From Pseudomonas wayambapalatensis (lineage in GTDB: Bacteria > Pseudomonadota > Gammaproteobacteria > Pseudomonadales > Pseudomonadaceae), in NCBI GenBank assembly GCA_014268975.2, contig CP077096.1:4005501-4069500 (forward strand): 64,000 bases of DNA, in the 5' to 3' direction. Position 1 is the stretch's first letter. Every line of letters begins with the position of its first letter. Shown in pieces: positions 1 to 8,082 of this stretch. The notes under the pieces were generated by a model, which ran no database searches, had not been told where the DNA came from, and saw only the letters and a list, made by a program, of their open reading frames with translations. Position numbers and translations under genes: made by a program.

Positions 1-1
1 C

Positions 2-76
2 GTGCTGACCACCCTGGGCGATGACCGTACCGTGCGCGAGACCTTCGCCGCGGGGCGCTCGGTACATCGGCGCTGA
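2..76 (+). CDS. guaD: Guanine deaminase, C-terminal fragment (gene cut by window start)
   Basis: Only the last 24 codons are present. They read VLTTLGDDRTVRETFAAGRS and end in VHRR before a TGA. This fits the C-terminus of guanine deaminases as I recall it, where a TLGDDR motif and a final short beta strand of the form 'G+.V' close the amidohydrolase fold. The enzyme hydrolyses guanine to xanthine and ammonia in the cytoplasm. The call is supported by the neighbours, a GntR/FCD regulator and an NCS2 purine permease, which typically accompany xanthine dehydrogenase and guaD in Pseudomonas. With so few residues the family assignment is inference from a short tail and context. Confidence 0.6.
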   Translation: MLTTLGDDRTVRETFAAGRSVHRR

Positions 77-97
77 TGCACAAAGGGCCGCTGCGCG

Positions 98-240
98 GCC
101 CATCGCGGGACGAGCCCGCTCCCACAGAGAAAGCACCGGGCCCGAGGGATGTGCTGTACCTGAACTGCCGCAAAGGTTGGATTCATGTCCAACTTGGCAG
201 CAGTCCATACCTGTGGGAGCGGGCTGGTCCCGCGATGGGC
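98..240. repeat. Pair of inverted REP elements
   Basis: Two copies of a 30-base REP-type sequence lie in opposite orientation at 98-127 and 211-240. The reverse complement of the first matches the second with one mismatch. The core GGGAGCGGGCT is the Pseudomonas REP palindrome. The pair sits between the end of guaD and the end of the convergent GntR gene, the usual place for REP pairs, and could act as a bidirectional transcription barrier. Confidence 0.8.
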
Positions 241-277
241 TGCACAGCAGCCCTCGGTCATTTATTCAGGCAAACGA

Positions 278-1033
278 TCAACCCTTGGCGGCAGCCTTGG
301 GTTTTTTCAGCAGGTGCGAGAACACCGCATGCAGGTCGTCCGATGCGCTGTCTTCGTCGAGGTTGAGCTTGCTGTCGATATGATCCATGTGGTGCATCAT
401 CAGGCTCACCGCCTGCTCGGCATCCCGCGCCTCGATGGCGTCGATCAGTTGCATGTGCTCATCGTACGAGCAATGCGAGCGGTTGCCGCTTTCGTACTGG
501 GCGATGATCAACGACGTTTGCGACACCAGGCTGCGCTGGAAGCTGACCAGCGGCGCATTGCCGGCCGCCTCGGCCAGCTTGAGGTGGAACTCGCCGGAAA
601 GGCGGATGCCAGCGCCACGGTCGCCACGCGAGAAGCTGTCGCGCTCATCGCGGACCATCTGGCGCAGCTCGTTGAGTTGCTCGTCAGTGGCATGCTGCGC
701 CGCAAGCTCGGTGATGGCGCGCTCGACCATGCGCCGGGAGAAGAACACCTGGCGCGCCTCCTCCACGGTGGGGCTGGCCACGACCGCGCCACGGTTGGGG
801 CGCAGCAGCACCACGCTTTCATGGGCCAGACGCGACAAGGCGCGGCGAATGATGGTGCGGCTGACGCCGAAGATCTCGCCCAGCGCTTCCTCACTCAACT
901 TGGTGCCCGGCGCCAGGCGCTGTTCGAGGATGGCCTCGAAAATGTGCGCATAGACGATGTCGTCCTGGGTACCGCTGCGGCCGGCCTTGGCTGTGCGCGC
1001 AGGTTTCTTCAGAGGTTGCAGCTGTTCGTTCAT
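278..1033 (-). CDS. GntR/FCD-family transcriptional regulator, probably of purine catabolism
   Basis: A cytoplasmic DNA-binding regulator of 251 residues. The N-terminal winged helix (about residues 22-90) carries LSEEALGEIFGVSRTIIRRA, typical of GntR proteins. The C-terminal all-helical FCD domain (about 100-225) has the conserved Asp/His metal or ligand positions, for example FHLKLAE and HMDHIDSKL. ATG at 1033 is preferred over the in-frame GTG at 1039. It lies divergent from a purine permease and convergent with guaD, so it probably senses a purine or its breakdown product and represses this cluster. FCD regulators usually repress and autoregulate; palindromic TTGT-N-ACAA sites in the divergent spacer are the likely operators. 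The ligand is not shown by the sequence. Confidence 0.85.
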   Translation of the reverse strand: MNEQLQPLKKPARTAKAGRSGTQDDIVYAHIFEAILEQRLAPGTKLSEEALGEIFGVSRTIIRRALSRLAHESVVLLRPNRGAVVASPTVEEARQVFFSRRMVERAITELAAQHATDEQLNELRQMVRDERDSFSRGDRGAGIRLSGEFHLKLAEAAGNAPLVSFQRSLVSQTSLIIAQYESGNRSHCSYDEHMQLIDAIEARDAEQAVSLMMHHMDHIDSKLNLDEDSASDDLHAVFSHLLKKPKAAAKG

Positions 1034-1139
1034 GGGCACTCGAGCACAAGGGATCGGCCAGTGGAACCTCGACTGTAATACCTGTCAGAGGGTGGCTGGC
1101 AAGTCCTGGGGTGAAAAAAGGGATCAAGGTATCTGCGCA

Positions 1140-1247
1140 TTGTACACAGGCTGAGCCGTTTCTGCAGGTGGCCAATTCCCATATAGCTGCGTTGACGCAG
1201 ATTGTGCGCACAAAAGATAAAACATTATTTGCATTCTTTGTACACAA
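1140..1247. promoter_or_regulatory. Cluster of GntR-type operator candidates in the divergent spacer
   Basis: Three related sites lie between the regulator and the permease: TTGTACACAG at 1140-1149, the perfect 12-base palindrome TTGTGCGCACAA at 1202-1213, and TTGTACACAA at 1238-1247. All share TTGT and ACA half-sites, like the short palindromes bound by FadR-subfamily GntR proteins. The 347-base spacer 1034-1386 holds no gene, so its job is probably divergent promotion and repression. Binding by this particular regulator is inference. Confidence 0.55.
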
Positions 1248-1386
1248 AAGCATAATCCACCGAGCAACTTCTTGACCCATAAGTCAACAAAACCGTCAGA
1301 CGTCTGCCACCCCCTCGCGGAGCCGCCAAGTGCATGCGCAGGACCAAGGCTCCAGAACAACAAGAAAGACTTGAGGAGTACTCGCT

Positions 1387-2736
1387 GTGGAAAGCCGCAA
1401 ATCCGAAGCCCCAACGCTGGATCTCGCTGCGTCGCCCCGACCGGGATGGCTGGAGCGGATCTTCAAACTCCGGCACCACGGCACGACCGTCAGGACCGAA
1501 ATGATCGCCGGGATGACCACCTTCATCACCATGGCCTACATCATCTTCGTCAACCCCAACATCATGGCCGACGCTGGCATCGATCACGGTGCCGCCTTCG
1601 TCGCCACCTGCATCGCCGCCGCCCTGGGCTGTCTGCTGATGGGCCTGTACGCCAACTGGCCAGTGGGCCTGGCGCCCGGCATGGGGCTCAACGCCTTCTT
1701 CACCTACACCGTGGTCGGCACCATGGGCTACACCTGGGAGGCGGCGCTGGGCGCCGTGTTCGTCTCCGGCGTGCTGTTCATGTTGCTGACCCTGTCACGG
1801 GTGCGCGAGTGGCTGCTCAACAGCATTCCGGTGAGCCTGCGCCATGCCATGGGTGCCGGGGTCGGACTGTTCCTCGGGCTGATCGGCCTGAAGACCGCCG
1901 GCATCATCGTCGACAGCCCGGCGACGCTGATCAAGCTGGGCTCGCTGCATGAACCCGGACCGCTGCTGGCGGCCGTGTGCTTCCTGATGATCGCGGTGCT
2001 GAGCTACCACCGGGTGTTCGGCGCCATTCTCATCAGCATCATCGCCGTGACCCTGGCCGGCTGGGGCCTGGGCCTGGTGCAGTATGGCGGGGTGTTCTCG
2101 CTGCCACCGAGCCTGGCACCGACCTGGATGGCCATGGACGTGGCCGGCGTCTTCAACGTCAGCATGATCAGCGTGGTACTGGCCTTCCTGTTCGTGCACA
2201 TGTTCGACACCGCCGGCACCCTGATGGGCGTGGCGCAGCGGGCGAACCTGGTGGCCCCGGACGGGCGTATCGAGAACCTGTCGCGCGCCCTGAAGGCCGA
2301 CAGCGCCTCCAGCGTGTTCGGCGCCGCAGTGGGCGTACCGCCGGTGACCAGCTACGTGGAAAGTGCCGCCGGGGTTGCCGCGGGCGGGCGCACCGGCCTG
2401 ACGGCGGTGGTGGTCGGCCTGCTGTTCGTCGCGGCGATGTTCTTCGCCCCGCTGGCCGGGATGATCCCCGCCTATGCCACGGCCGGCGCGCTGATCTACG
2501 TGGCGATGCTGATGATGGGCAGCATGGCGCACATCAACTGGGACGAGGCGACCGACAGCATCCCGGCGATCGTCACCGCGATCATGATGCCGCTGACCTT
2601 TTCGGTGGCCGACGGCATCGCCCTGGGCTTCATCAGTTACGTCGTGCTCAAGGCCGGGACCGGCAAGTACAAGGAAATTTCCGCAAGCCTGTGGGTGCTG
2701 TGCGTGATCTTCATCGCCAAGTTCGTGTTCCTCTGA
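1387..2736 (+). CDS. NCS2-family purine permease (AzgA-like)
   Basis: An inner-membrane transporter of 449 residues. It has the NCS2/AzgA signatures: a polar N-terminus, then EMIAGMTTFITMAYIIFVNP, LAPGMGLNAFFTY, the central HMFDTAGTLMG, and GVPPVTSYVESAAG. Around twelve hydrophobic segments span the rest. This subgroup takes up adenine, guanine or hypoxanthine by proton symport. The start is GTG at 1387 with GAGGA at 1373-1377 upstream; no ATG lies nearby in frame. It is divergent from the GntR regulator and follows guaD in the neighbourhood, which suggests guanine or hypoxanthine as substrate, though this is inferred from context. A GC-rich hairpin with a T tract follows the stop. Confidence 0.9.
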   Translation: MESRKSEAPTLDLAASPRPGWLERIFKLRHHGTTVRTEMIAGMTTFITMAYIIFVNPNIMADAGIDHGAAFVATCIAAALGCLLMGLYANWPVGLAPGMGLNAFFTYTVVGTMGYTWEAALGAVFVSGVLFMLLTLSRVREWLLNSIPVSLRHAMGAGVGLFLGLIGLKTAGIIVDSPATLIKLGSLHEPGPLLAAVCFLMIAVLSYHRVFGAILISIIAVTLAGWGLGLVQYGGVFSLPPSLAPTWMAMDVAGVFNVSMISVVLAFLFVHMFDTAGTLMGVAQRANLVAPDGRIENLSRALKADSASSVFGAAVGVPPVTSYVESAAGVAAGGRTGLTAVVVGLLFVAAMFFAPLAGMIPAYATAGALIYVAMLMMGSMAHINWDEATDSIPAIVTAIMMPLTFSVADGIALGFISYVVLKAGTGKYKEISASLWVLCVIFIAKFVFL

Positions 2737-2743
2737 CACGTCG

Positions 2744-2787
2744 CCGGGCCCGCAACGGGCCCGGACCAACTCGGCAGTCAGGATTTT
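2744..2787 (+). terminator. Rho-independent terminator of the purine permease gene
   Basis: A perfect 9-base stem CCGGGCCCG / CGGGCCCGG (2744-2752 and 2756-2764) with a three-base loop lies eight bases after the stop codon. A T-rich stretch follows at 2780-2787, somewhat further from the stem than is ideal. It separates the permease from the next operon. Confidence 0.65.
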
Positions 2788-2894
2788 TTCTGACACCCAA
2801 TTGGTCGCCGCCCCCCTGGATGGATTAAAGTATCCCCCCTGCCCGGCAACCGCCCTCCCCCAAGCGCCCGGCCCATTTCCAGGAACCGCCGACG

Positions 2895-3854
2895 ATGGAA
2901 CACCGTGAAGCGCTGATCGCGCTGCGCACCTTTCTCTCCTCCCAGATCCTTGGCCAGGAGAAGCTGGTCGACCGCCTGCTGATCGTCCTGCTCGCCGACG
3001 GGCACATGCTGGTCGAGGGCGCACCGGGCCTGGCCAAGACCAAGGCCATCAAGGAGTTGGCCGAGGGCATAGAGGCGCAATTCCACCGTATCCAGTTCAC
3101 CCCCGACCTGCTGCCGGCCGATATCACCGGCACCGAGATCTATCGCCCGGAAACCGGCAGCTTCGTGTTCCAGCAAGGGCCGATCTTCCACAACCTGGTC
3201 CTGGCAGACGAGATCAACCGCGCCCCGGCCAAAGTGCAATCGGCCCTGCTCGAGGCCATGGCCGAGCGCCAGGTCAGCGTGGGCCGCAGCACCTACGAGC
3301 TGTCGCCGCTGTTCCTGGTCATGGCCACGCAGAACCCGATCGAGCAGGAAGGCACCTACCCGCTGCCCGAAGCGCAACTCGACCGTTTCCTCATGCACGT
3401 GAAAATCGGCTTCCCCGACGCGGCCGTCGAACGTCGCATTCTCCAGCAGGCCCGTGGCGAAGCGCTGGGCGGCGAGGTCAAGCCGGAGCGCCAGGTCAGT
3501 CAGCAGGCGATCTTCGCCGCACGCAAGGAAATCCTCGGCCTGTACATGGCCGATGCCGTGGAGGAATACCTGGTGCAACTGGTCATGGCCACGCGCACCC
3601 CGGCCAAGTTCGACGGCGAACTGGCCGACTGGATCGCCTACGGCGCCAGCCCCCGTGGCTCGATCGCCCTGGACCGCTGCGCACGTGCCCATGCCTGGCT
3701 GGCCGGGCGCGACTTCGTCAGCCCGGAAGACATCCAGGCCGTGCTGTTCGACGTGCTGCGCCACCGTGTCATCCTGTCGTTCGAAGCCGAGGCTGCGGGC
3801 ATCGACCAGGACCGGGTGGTGCAGCGTATCCTCGACGTCGTCGCCGTCGCCTGA
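2895..3854 (+). CDS. MoxR-family AAA+ ATPase
   Basis: A cytoplasmic AAA+ ATPase of 319 residues. It shows the MoxR form of Walker A (EGAPGLAKTKA, about residues 40-50), Walker B LVLADEINRAP, sensor 1 MATQNPIEQEGTYPLPEAQL and the sensor 2 arginine in the C-terminal lid. MoxR ATPases act as chaperone-like partners of von Willebrand A proteins. It begins the six-gene run that continues with DUF58, DUF4381, two VWA proteins and BatD, with only a five-base gap to the next gene, so the products very likely act together at the inner membrane. The substrate of this system is not established. Confidence 0.93.
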   Translation: MEHREALIALRTFLSSQILGQEKLVDRLLIVLLADGHMLVEGAPGLAKTKAIKELAEGIEAQFHRIQFTPDLLPADITGTEIYRPETGSFVFQQGPIFHNLVLADEINRAPAKVQSALLEAMAERQVSVGRSTYELSPLFLVMATQNPIEQEGTYPLPEAQLDRFLMHVKIGFPDAAVERRILQQARGEALGGEVKPERQVSQQAIFAARKEILGLYMADAVEEYLVQLVMATRTPAKFDGELADWIAYGASPRGSIALDRCARAHAWLAGRDFVSPEDIQAVLFDVLRHRVILSFEAEAAGIDQDRVVQRILDVVAVA

Positions 3855-3859
3855 CCCGC

Positions 3860-4801
3860 ATGCCCGCCACGCACCTCGCCGAACCCGGCATCCGCATCGG
3901 CCTGGCCGAGCTGATCGACATGCGCCACCGCGTGCGCGAGATCCAGCTGTTCTCCCGGCCCGGCCAGCGCAGCCCGCTGGTGGGCCTGCACCACTCCAAG
4001 CTGCGCGGACGTGGGGTCGACTTCGACCAGGTGCGCGTGTACCAGGCCGGCGACGACGTGCGCAACATCGACTGGCGTGTCACCGCACGCACCCAAGAGC
4101 CCCACACCAAGCTCTTCCATGAAGAGCGCGAACGGCCGATCTTCATCATGGTCGAGCAGAGCCAGCGCCTGTTCTTCGGCTCGGGCCTGATGTTCAAGTC
4201 GGTGCTCGCGGCCCAGGCTGCGGCGCTGTTCGGCTGGGCGGCGCTGGGCCATAACGATCGCATCGGCGGGCTGGTGTTCGGCGACAACGAACACCACGAG
4301 ATCAAGCCCCGACGCAGCAAGCAGAGCCTGCTGCAACTGCTCAACCGCCTGGCCAAGGTCAACCAGTCGCTGCACACCGAAGCGCTACCCCAATCCGACA
4401 GCCTGGGCCTGGCACTGCGCCGCGCGCGCGAAGTGCTGCGCCCCGGCAGCCTGGCCATCGTCATCTGCGACGAACGCGCACTCACCCCAGCCGTCGAACA
4501 GCACCTGGCGATGCTCTCACGCCACTGCGACGTGCTGCTGATGCCGGTCTCCGACCCGCTCGACCACGCGCTGCCCGCCGCCGGCCTGCTACGCTTCGCC
4601 CAACGCGGCGCGCACCTGGAGCTCGACACCCTGGACGCCAACCTGCGCCAGCTCTATCGCCAACAGGCCGAAGCACGCATCGAACGCTGGGAACTGCTGG
4701 CGCAGAAAATGCGCGTGGTGCTGATGCCGTTGAGCACCCAGAGCGAAATGATCGAGCAGTTGCGCGAGTACCTCAACCAGCGTCCGGGAAGCGGCCAATG
4801 A
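3860..4801 (+). CDS. DUF58 domain protein of the MoxR/Bat operon
   Basis: A protein of 313 residues with the DUF58 signature GDDVRNIDWRVTARTQEPHT at about residues 65-85, followed by a VWA-like fold (FIMVEQSQRLFFGSG and later AIVICDERALTP). The first half has a short basic HHSKLRGRGVDF segment also typical of the family. No clear transmembrane helix is seen, so it is probably cytoplasmic or peripheral. DUF58 proteins almost always sit next to moxR, and the next gene overlaps it by four bases (ATGA), indicating translational coupling. The molecular function of DUF58 is unknown; a role in assembling a MoxR-VWA complex is inference. Confidence 0.9.
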   Translation: MPATHLAEPGIRIGLAELIDMRHRVREIQLFSRPGQRSPLVGLHHSKLRGRGVDFDQVRVYQAGDDVRNIDWRVTARTQEPHTKLFHEERERPIFIMVEQSQRLFFGSGLMFKSVLAAQAAALFGWAALGHNDRIGGLVFGDNEHHEIKPRRSKQSLLQLLNRLAKVNQSLHTEALPQSDSLGLALRRAREVLRPGSLAIVICDERALTPAVEQHLAMLSRHCDVLLMPVSDPLDHALPAAGLLRFAQRGAHLELDTLDANLRQLYRQQAEARIERWELLAQKMRVVLMPLSTQSEMIEQLREYLNQRPGSGQ

Positions 4802-5292
4802 ACCCGCTCGACCAGTTGCAACCGCTGATCGCCCCGCCGGCCATCGGTCTGTGGCCACCGGCGCCGGGCTGGTGGCTGCTGCTGGCCCTGCTGCCGCTGC
4901 TCGGCTGGGGGCTGTGGCGCCTGCGCCGCTGGCGGCCAGGCCGACGCCAGGCGCCACCCGCCGAACAGCCGCTGGACCCGATCCGCGTCGAAGCCCTGGC
5001 CGAGCTCGCCCGCCTGCCGCGCCCCTACGACGGCGCACCGGCCGGGGCCTGGTTGCAGCAGATCAATGCCCTGCTCAAACGCCTGTGCCGCAATCACTAC
5101 CCTGGTGCCAACAGCCACACGCTCAACGGCCGTCAATGGCTGGCGTTTCTCGACAACCGCTGCCCGGCTGCCGGCCTGACCCGCTGGATGGTACTGGTCG
5201 AAGGGGCCTACAAGCCCGAGTGCAAGCTCGACGACAAGGCCATCGCCGGGCTCGCCCAGGCGGTCGAGACCTGGATTCGCAAACATGTTTGA
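4798..5292 (+). CDS. DUF4381 membrane protein of the Bat operon
   Basis: A small inner-membrane protein of 164 residues. After a short N-terminal stretch (MNPLDQLQPLIAPPAIGLWP) comes one hydrophobic helix, WWLLLALLPLLGWGLWRLRR, and then a cytoplasmic helical domain ending in AQAVETWIRKHV. The arrangement is that of DUF4381, found between DUF58 and BatA-like genes in gammaproteobacteria. It overlaps DUF58 by ATGA and its own 3' end overlaps the following VWA gene by eight bases. Its role is unknown; by analogy it may anchor or organise the VWA proteins. Confidence 0.85.
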   Translation: MNPLDQLQPLIAPPAIGLWPPAPGWWLLLALLPLLGWGLWRLRRWRPGRRQAPPAEQPLDPIRVEALAELARLPRPYDGAPAGAWLQQINALLKRLCRNHYPGANSHTLNGRQWLAFLDNRCPAAGLTRWMVLVEGAYKPECKLDDKAIAGLAQAVETWIRKHV

Positions 5293-6361
5293 CCTGGCCT
5301 GGCCGTGGATCTTCGCCCTGCTGCCGCTGCCCTGGCTGATGCGCCTGCTGCTGCCTGCCGCCGACAGCGGCGAGCCGGTGCTCAAAGTGGGCTTTCTCGA
5401 TGAGCTCGAAGGCCTTGCCGGGCGCCGCGCCCGCCTCAACCTGCCAACCTGGCGCCAGCAGGCGCCCTTCGTGGTGATCTGGCTGCTTCTGCTATTGGCG
5501 GCCGCCCGGCCGCAGTGGTTGGGCGATCCGGTACCGATCGCGGCAAGCGGCCGCGACCTGCTGGTGGCGGTGGACGTGTCGGGCTCGATGGACTTCCCCG
5601 ACATGCAGTGGAAGGGCGACGAAATCAGTCGCCTCGACCTGGTCAAGGCGCTGCTCGGCGATTTTCTCCAGGACCGCGAGGGCGACCGGGTCGGGCTGAT
5701 CCTGTTCGGCAGCGAGGCTTATCTGCAGGCCCCGCTGACCTTCGACCGGCGCACCGTGCGTACCTTCCTCGACGAAGCGCAGATCGGCATCGCCGGCAAG
5801 AACACCGCCATCGGCGACGCCATCGGCCTTGCGGTCAAGCGTCTGCGTCAGCGCCCCGCACAGAGCCGAGTGCTGGTACTGGTGACCGATGGCGCCAACA
5901 ACGGCGGGCAGATACACCCCCTGACGGCCGCGCGCCTGGCGGCCCAGGAAGACGTACGCATCTACACCATCGGCATCGGCGCCAACCCCGACGCCAGCGG
6001 CACCCCGGGGCTGCTCGGCCTGAATCCGAGCCTGGACCTGGACGAAGCCTCGCTCAAGGAAATCGCCGAACTCACCCATGGCGCCTATTTCCGCGCCCAT
6101 GACGGTGCCGAGCTGAACAGCATCGGTGACACCCTCGACCAGCTCGAACCAGTAGCCCAGCAACCGACCCAGGCGCGCACTGCCAGGGAGCTGTATGCCT
6201 GGCCGATGGCCCTGGCGCTGCTGCTCAGCGTCCTGCTGGTGATCGCCGTGCAGTGGCCAGACAATCTGCTGCAACGCCTGCTGCGTCGACCACGCTTTCT
6301 GCAACCCCACCCCGAATGGCGCCAGCGCCTCAAGCGCCTACGTCTGAGGAGGCGGCGATGA
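5285..6361 (+). CDS. BatA-like von Willebrand factor A membrane protein
   Basis: A protein of 358 residues with an aerotolerance-type N-terminal membrane segment (FALLPLPWLMRLLLP), a second helix at about residues 59-75 (APFVVIWLLLLLAAARP), a VWA domain (about 90-280) and a C-terminal helix (MALALLLSVLLVIAV). The metal-ion-dependent adhesion site is intact: DVSGSMD gives the DxSxS triad, and VTDGANNGG supplies the distal Asp. VWA domains mediate metal-dependent protein contacts, here probably in the periplasm or at the membrane face. It overlaps DUF4381 and couples to the next gene by ATGA. Bat proteins are linked to stress or oxygen tolerance in Bacteroides; the role here is unproven. Confidence 0.9.
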   Translation: MFDLAWPWIFALLPLPWLMRLLLPAADSGEPVLKVGFLDELEGLAGRRARLNLPTWRQQAPFVVIWLLLLLAAARPQWLGDPVPIAASGRDLLVAVDVSGSMDFPDMQWKGDEISRLDLVKALLGDFLQDREGDRVGLILFGSEAYLQAPLTFDRRTVRTFLDEAQIGIAGKNTAIGDAIGLAVKRLRQRPAQSRVLVLVTDGANNGGQIHPLTAARLAAQEDVRIYTIGIGANPDASGTPGLLGLNPSLDLDEASLKEIAELTHGAYFRAHDGAELNSIGDTLDQLEPVAQQPTQARTARELYAWPMALALLLSVLLVIAVQWPDNLLQRLLRRPRFLQPHPEWRQRLKRLRLRRRR

Positions 6362-8082
6362 TCGAACTCTGGCCACAATGGCTGCGCCCGCTCTGGCTGC
6401 TGGTGGTGCCCCTGCTCGGCTGGCTGCTGTTCAAGCTCTGGCATCGACGCAAACGTGCCGGCCGCTGGCAGATGATTCTGCCGCAGCAGTTCCATGCAGT
6501 GTTGCTCGGAGGCGGCAATGGCAGCACCAGCAAGCTGCCGTGGATCGCCCTGGGCCTGGCCTGGCTGCTGGTGCTCCTGGCCCTGCTCGGGCCCAGTTGG
6601 CAGCGCCTGGAAGAAACCCGCCAGCGCCCGGCCGACCCGTTGGTGATCCTGCTCGAACTGACCCCGCAGATGCTCGCCGAGGACAGCCCGCCCAACCGTC
6701 TGGAACAGGCTCGGCGCAAGGTCCTCGATCTGCTCGAACACCGTCGCGAAAGCCAGACCGCGTTGATCGTCTATGCCGGCAGCGCGCATACCCTGGTGCC
6801 ACTGTCGGATGACCTGGGCACCACACGCAACCTGCTCGAGGCAGTCGACCCCTCGATCATGCCGCAGCCCGGCCATCGCGCCGATCTGGCGGTGCAAAAG
6901 GGTCTGGCACTGCTCGCTCAGAGCGGCCTGGGGCAAGGCCGCGTGCTGCTGATCGGTAGCTCGCTCAGTCAGCAGGAGCGCCAGGGTATCGTCCAGGCCC
7001 TGGGTCGCCAGGGCCCCTCTTTATTGATGCTCGGCGTCGGCACCGCTGAAGGTGCACCCGTGCGCCAGGCCAGTGGCGAGTACCTCAAGGACGACCAGGG
7101 CGCCATCCTCGTACCACGCCTGGACAGCGCCGAGCTCAAGCGCTTCATCGTCGGCACGGGCGGACGCTACCGGCATGCCCGTATCGACGATCTCGACCTG
7201 CGCGGTCTGGGCCTGTTCGACTCCCCCCGCGCCCTGCGCAACGACGGCCAGACCCTGCAACTGGACAGTTGGGCCGACCAGGGCTACTGGCTGCTGCTGC
7301 CGCTGTTGCTGCTGGCCGCCTGCGCCGGACGCCGCGGCTGGCTGTTCTGCCTGCCGCTGCTATTTGCCCTGCCCCAACCAAGCCAGGCGTTCGAATTCCA
7401 GGACCTCTGGCGTCGCCCCGATCAACAAGGCCAGTACCTGCTGCAACACCAGCGTCCCGCCGAAGCCGCCCAGCGCTTCGAGGATCCACAGTGGCGCGGC
7501 ATGGCGCTGTACCAGGCAGGCGACTACACTGGCGCGGCCCAGGCATTCGCCCAGGGCAACAGCGCCGCGGCGCACTACAATCGAGGCAATGCCCTGGCCC
7601 GTGCCGGCGAACTGGATGCCGCCCTGGATGCCTACGAGCAGGCCCTGGAGCGCCAGCCCGACCTGCAACCGGCACTGGACAACCAGGCACTGGTGCAACA
7701 ACTGCTGCAACAACGCGAGGCCAACGCCGAGCAAAAGCCGGACAACAGCGACGCGCAACCGACACCGAGCCGCGACACCGACGGCAACAGCAGCTCGGCT
7801 TCCAGCAGCGCCCAGGGCACGCCCGGCAACGACGAGCAGAGCCCAGCGCAGGACGGTGGCGACAGCACCCGCAACAGCAACAACCAGGCGTCGTCCGGCA
7901 ACCAGGGCGGCGATGATGACAGCCTCACCCAGCCGCCGCAGCGGCCCACCTCGACCAGCCTCGACGCCGAACAGCGCCAGGCCCTGGAGCAGTGGTTGCG
8001 GGAAATTCCCGACAACCCGGCGCAACTGCTGCGACGCAAATTCTGGTACGAACAGCAATTGCATCAGGAACCCCAACGATGA
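6358..8082 (+). CDS. BatB/BatC-like fusion: VWA domain with TPR repeats
   Basis: A protein of 574 residues, starting at the ATG that overlaps the previous stop. It has two N-terminal helices (LWLLVVPLLGWLLFKLW and WIALGLAWLLVLLALLG), a VWA-fold domain (about 95-290), another helix near 310-335 (YWLLLPLLLLAACA), then TPR repeats (AAHYNRGNALARAGELDAAL) and an Asn/Gln/Ser-rich linker before a conserved C-terminal RRKFWYEQQL. The MIDAS position reads LLELTPQML instead of DxSxS, so the metal site looks lost. The layout merges BatB (VWA) with BatC (TPR). It is coupled by ATGA overlaps on both sides. Confidence 0.87.
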   Translation: MIELWPQWLRPLWLLVVPLLGWLLFKLWHRRKRAGRWQMILPQQFHAVLLGGGNGSTSKLPWIALGLAWLLVLLALLGPSWQRLEETRQRPADPLVILLELTPQMLAEDSPPNRLEQARRKVLDLLEHRRESQTALIVYAGSAHTLVPLSDDLGTTRNLLEAVDPSIMPQPGHRADLAVQKGLALLAQSGLGQGRVLLIGSSLSQQERQGIVQALGRQGPSLLMLGVGTAEGAPVRQASGEYLKDDQGAILVPRLDSAELKRFIVGTGGRYRHARIDDLDLRGLGLFDSPRALRNDGQTLQLDSWADQGYWLLLPLLLLAACAGRRGWLFCLPLLFALPQPSQAFEFQDLWRRPDQQGQYLLQHQRPAEAAQRFEDPQWRGMALYQAGDYTGAAQAFAQGNSAAAHYNRGNALARAGELDAALDAYEQALERQPDLQPALDNQALVQQLLQQREANAEQKPDNSDAQPTPSRDTDGNSSSASSSAQGTPGNDEQSPAQDGGDSTRNSNNQASSGNQGGDDDSLTQPPQRPTSTSLDAEQRQALEQWLREIPDNPAQLLRRKFWYEQQLHQEPQR

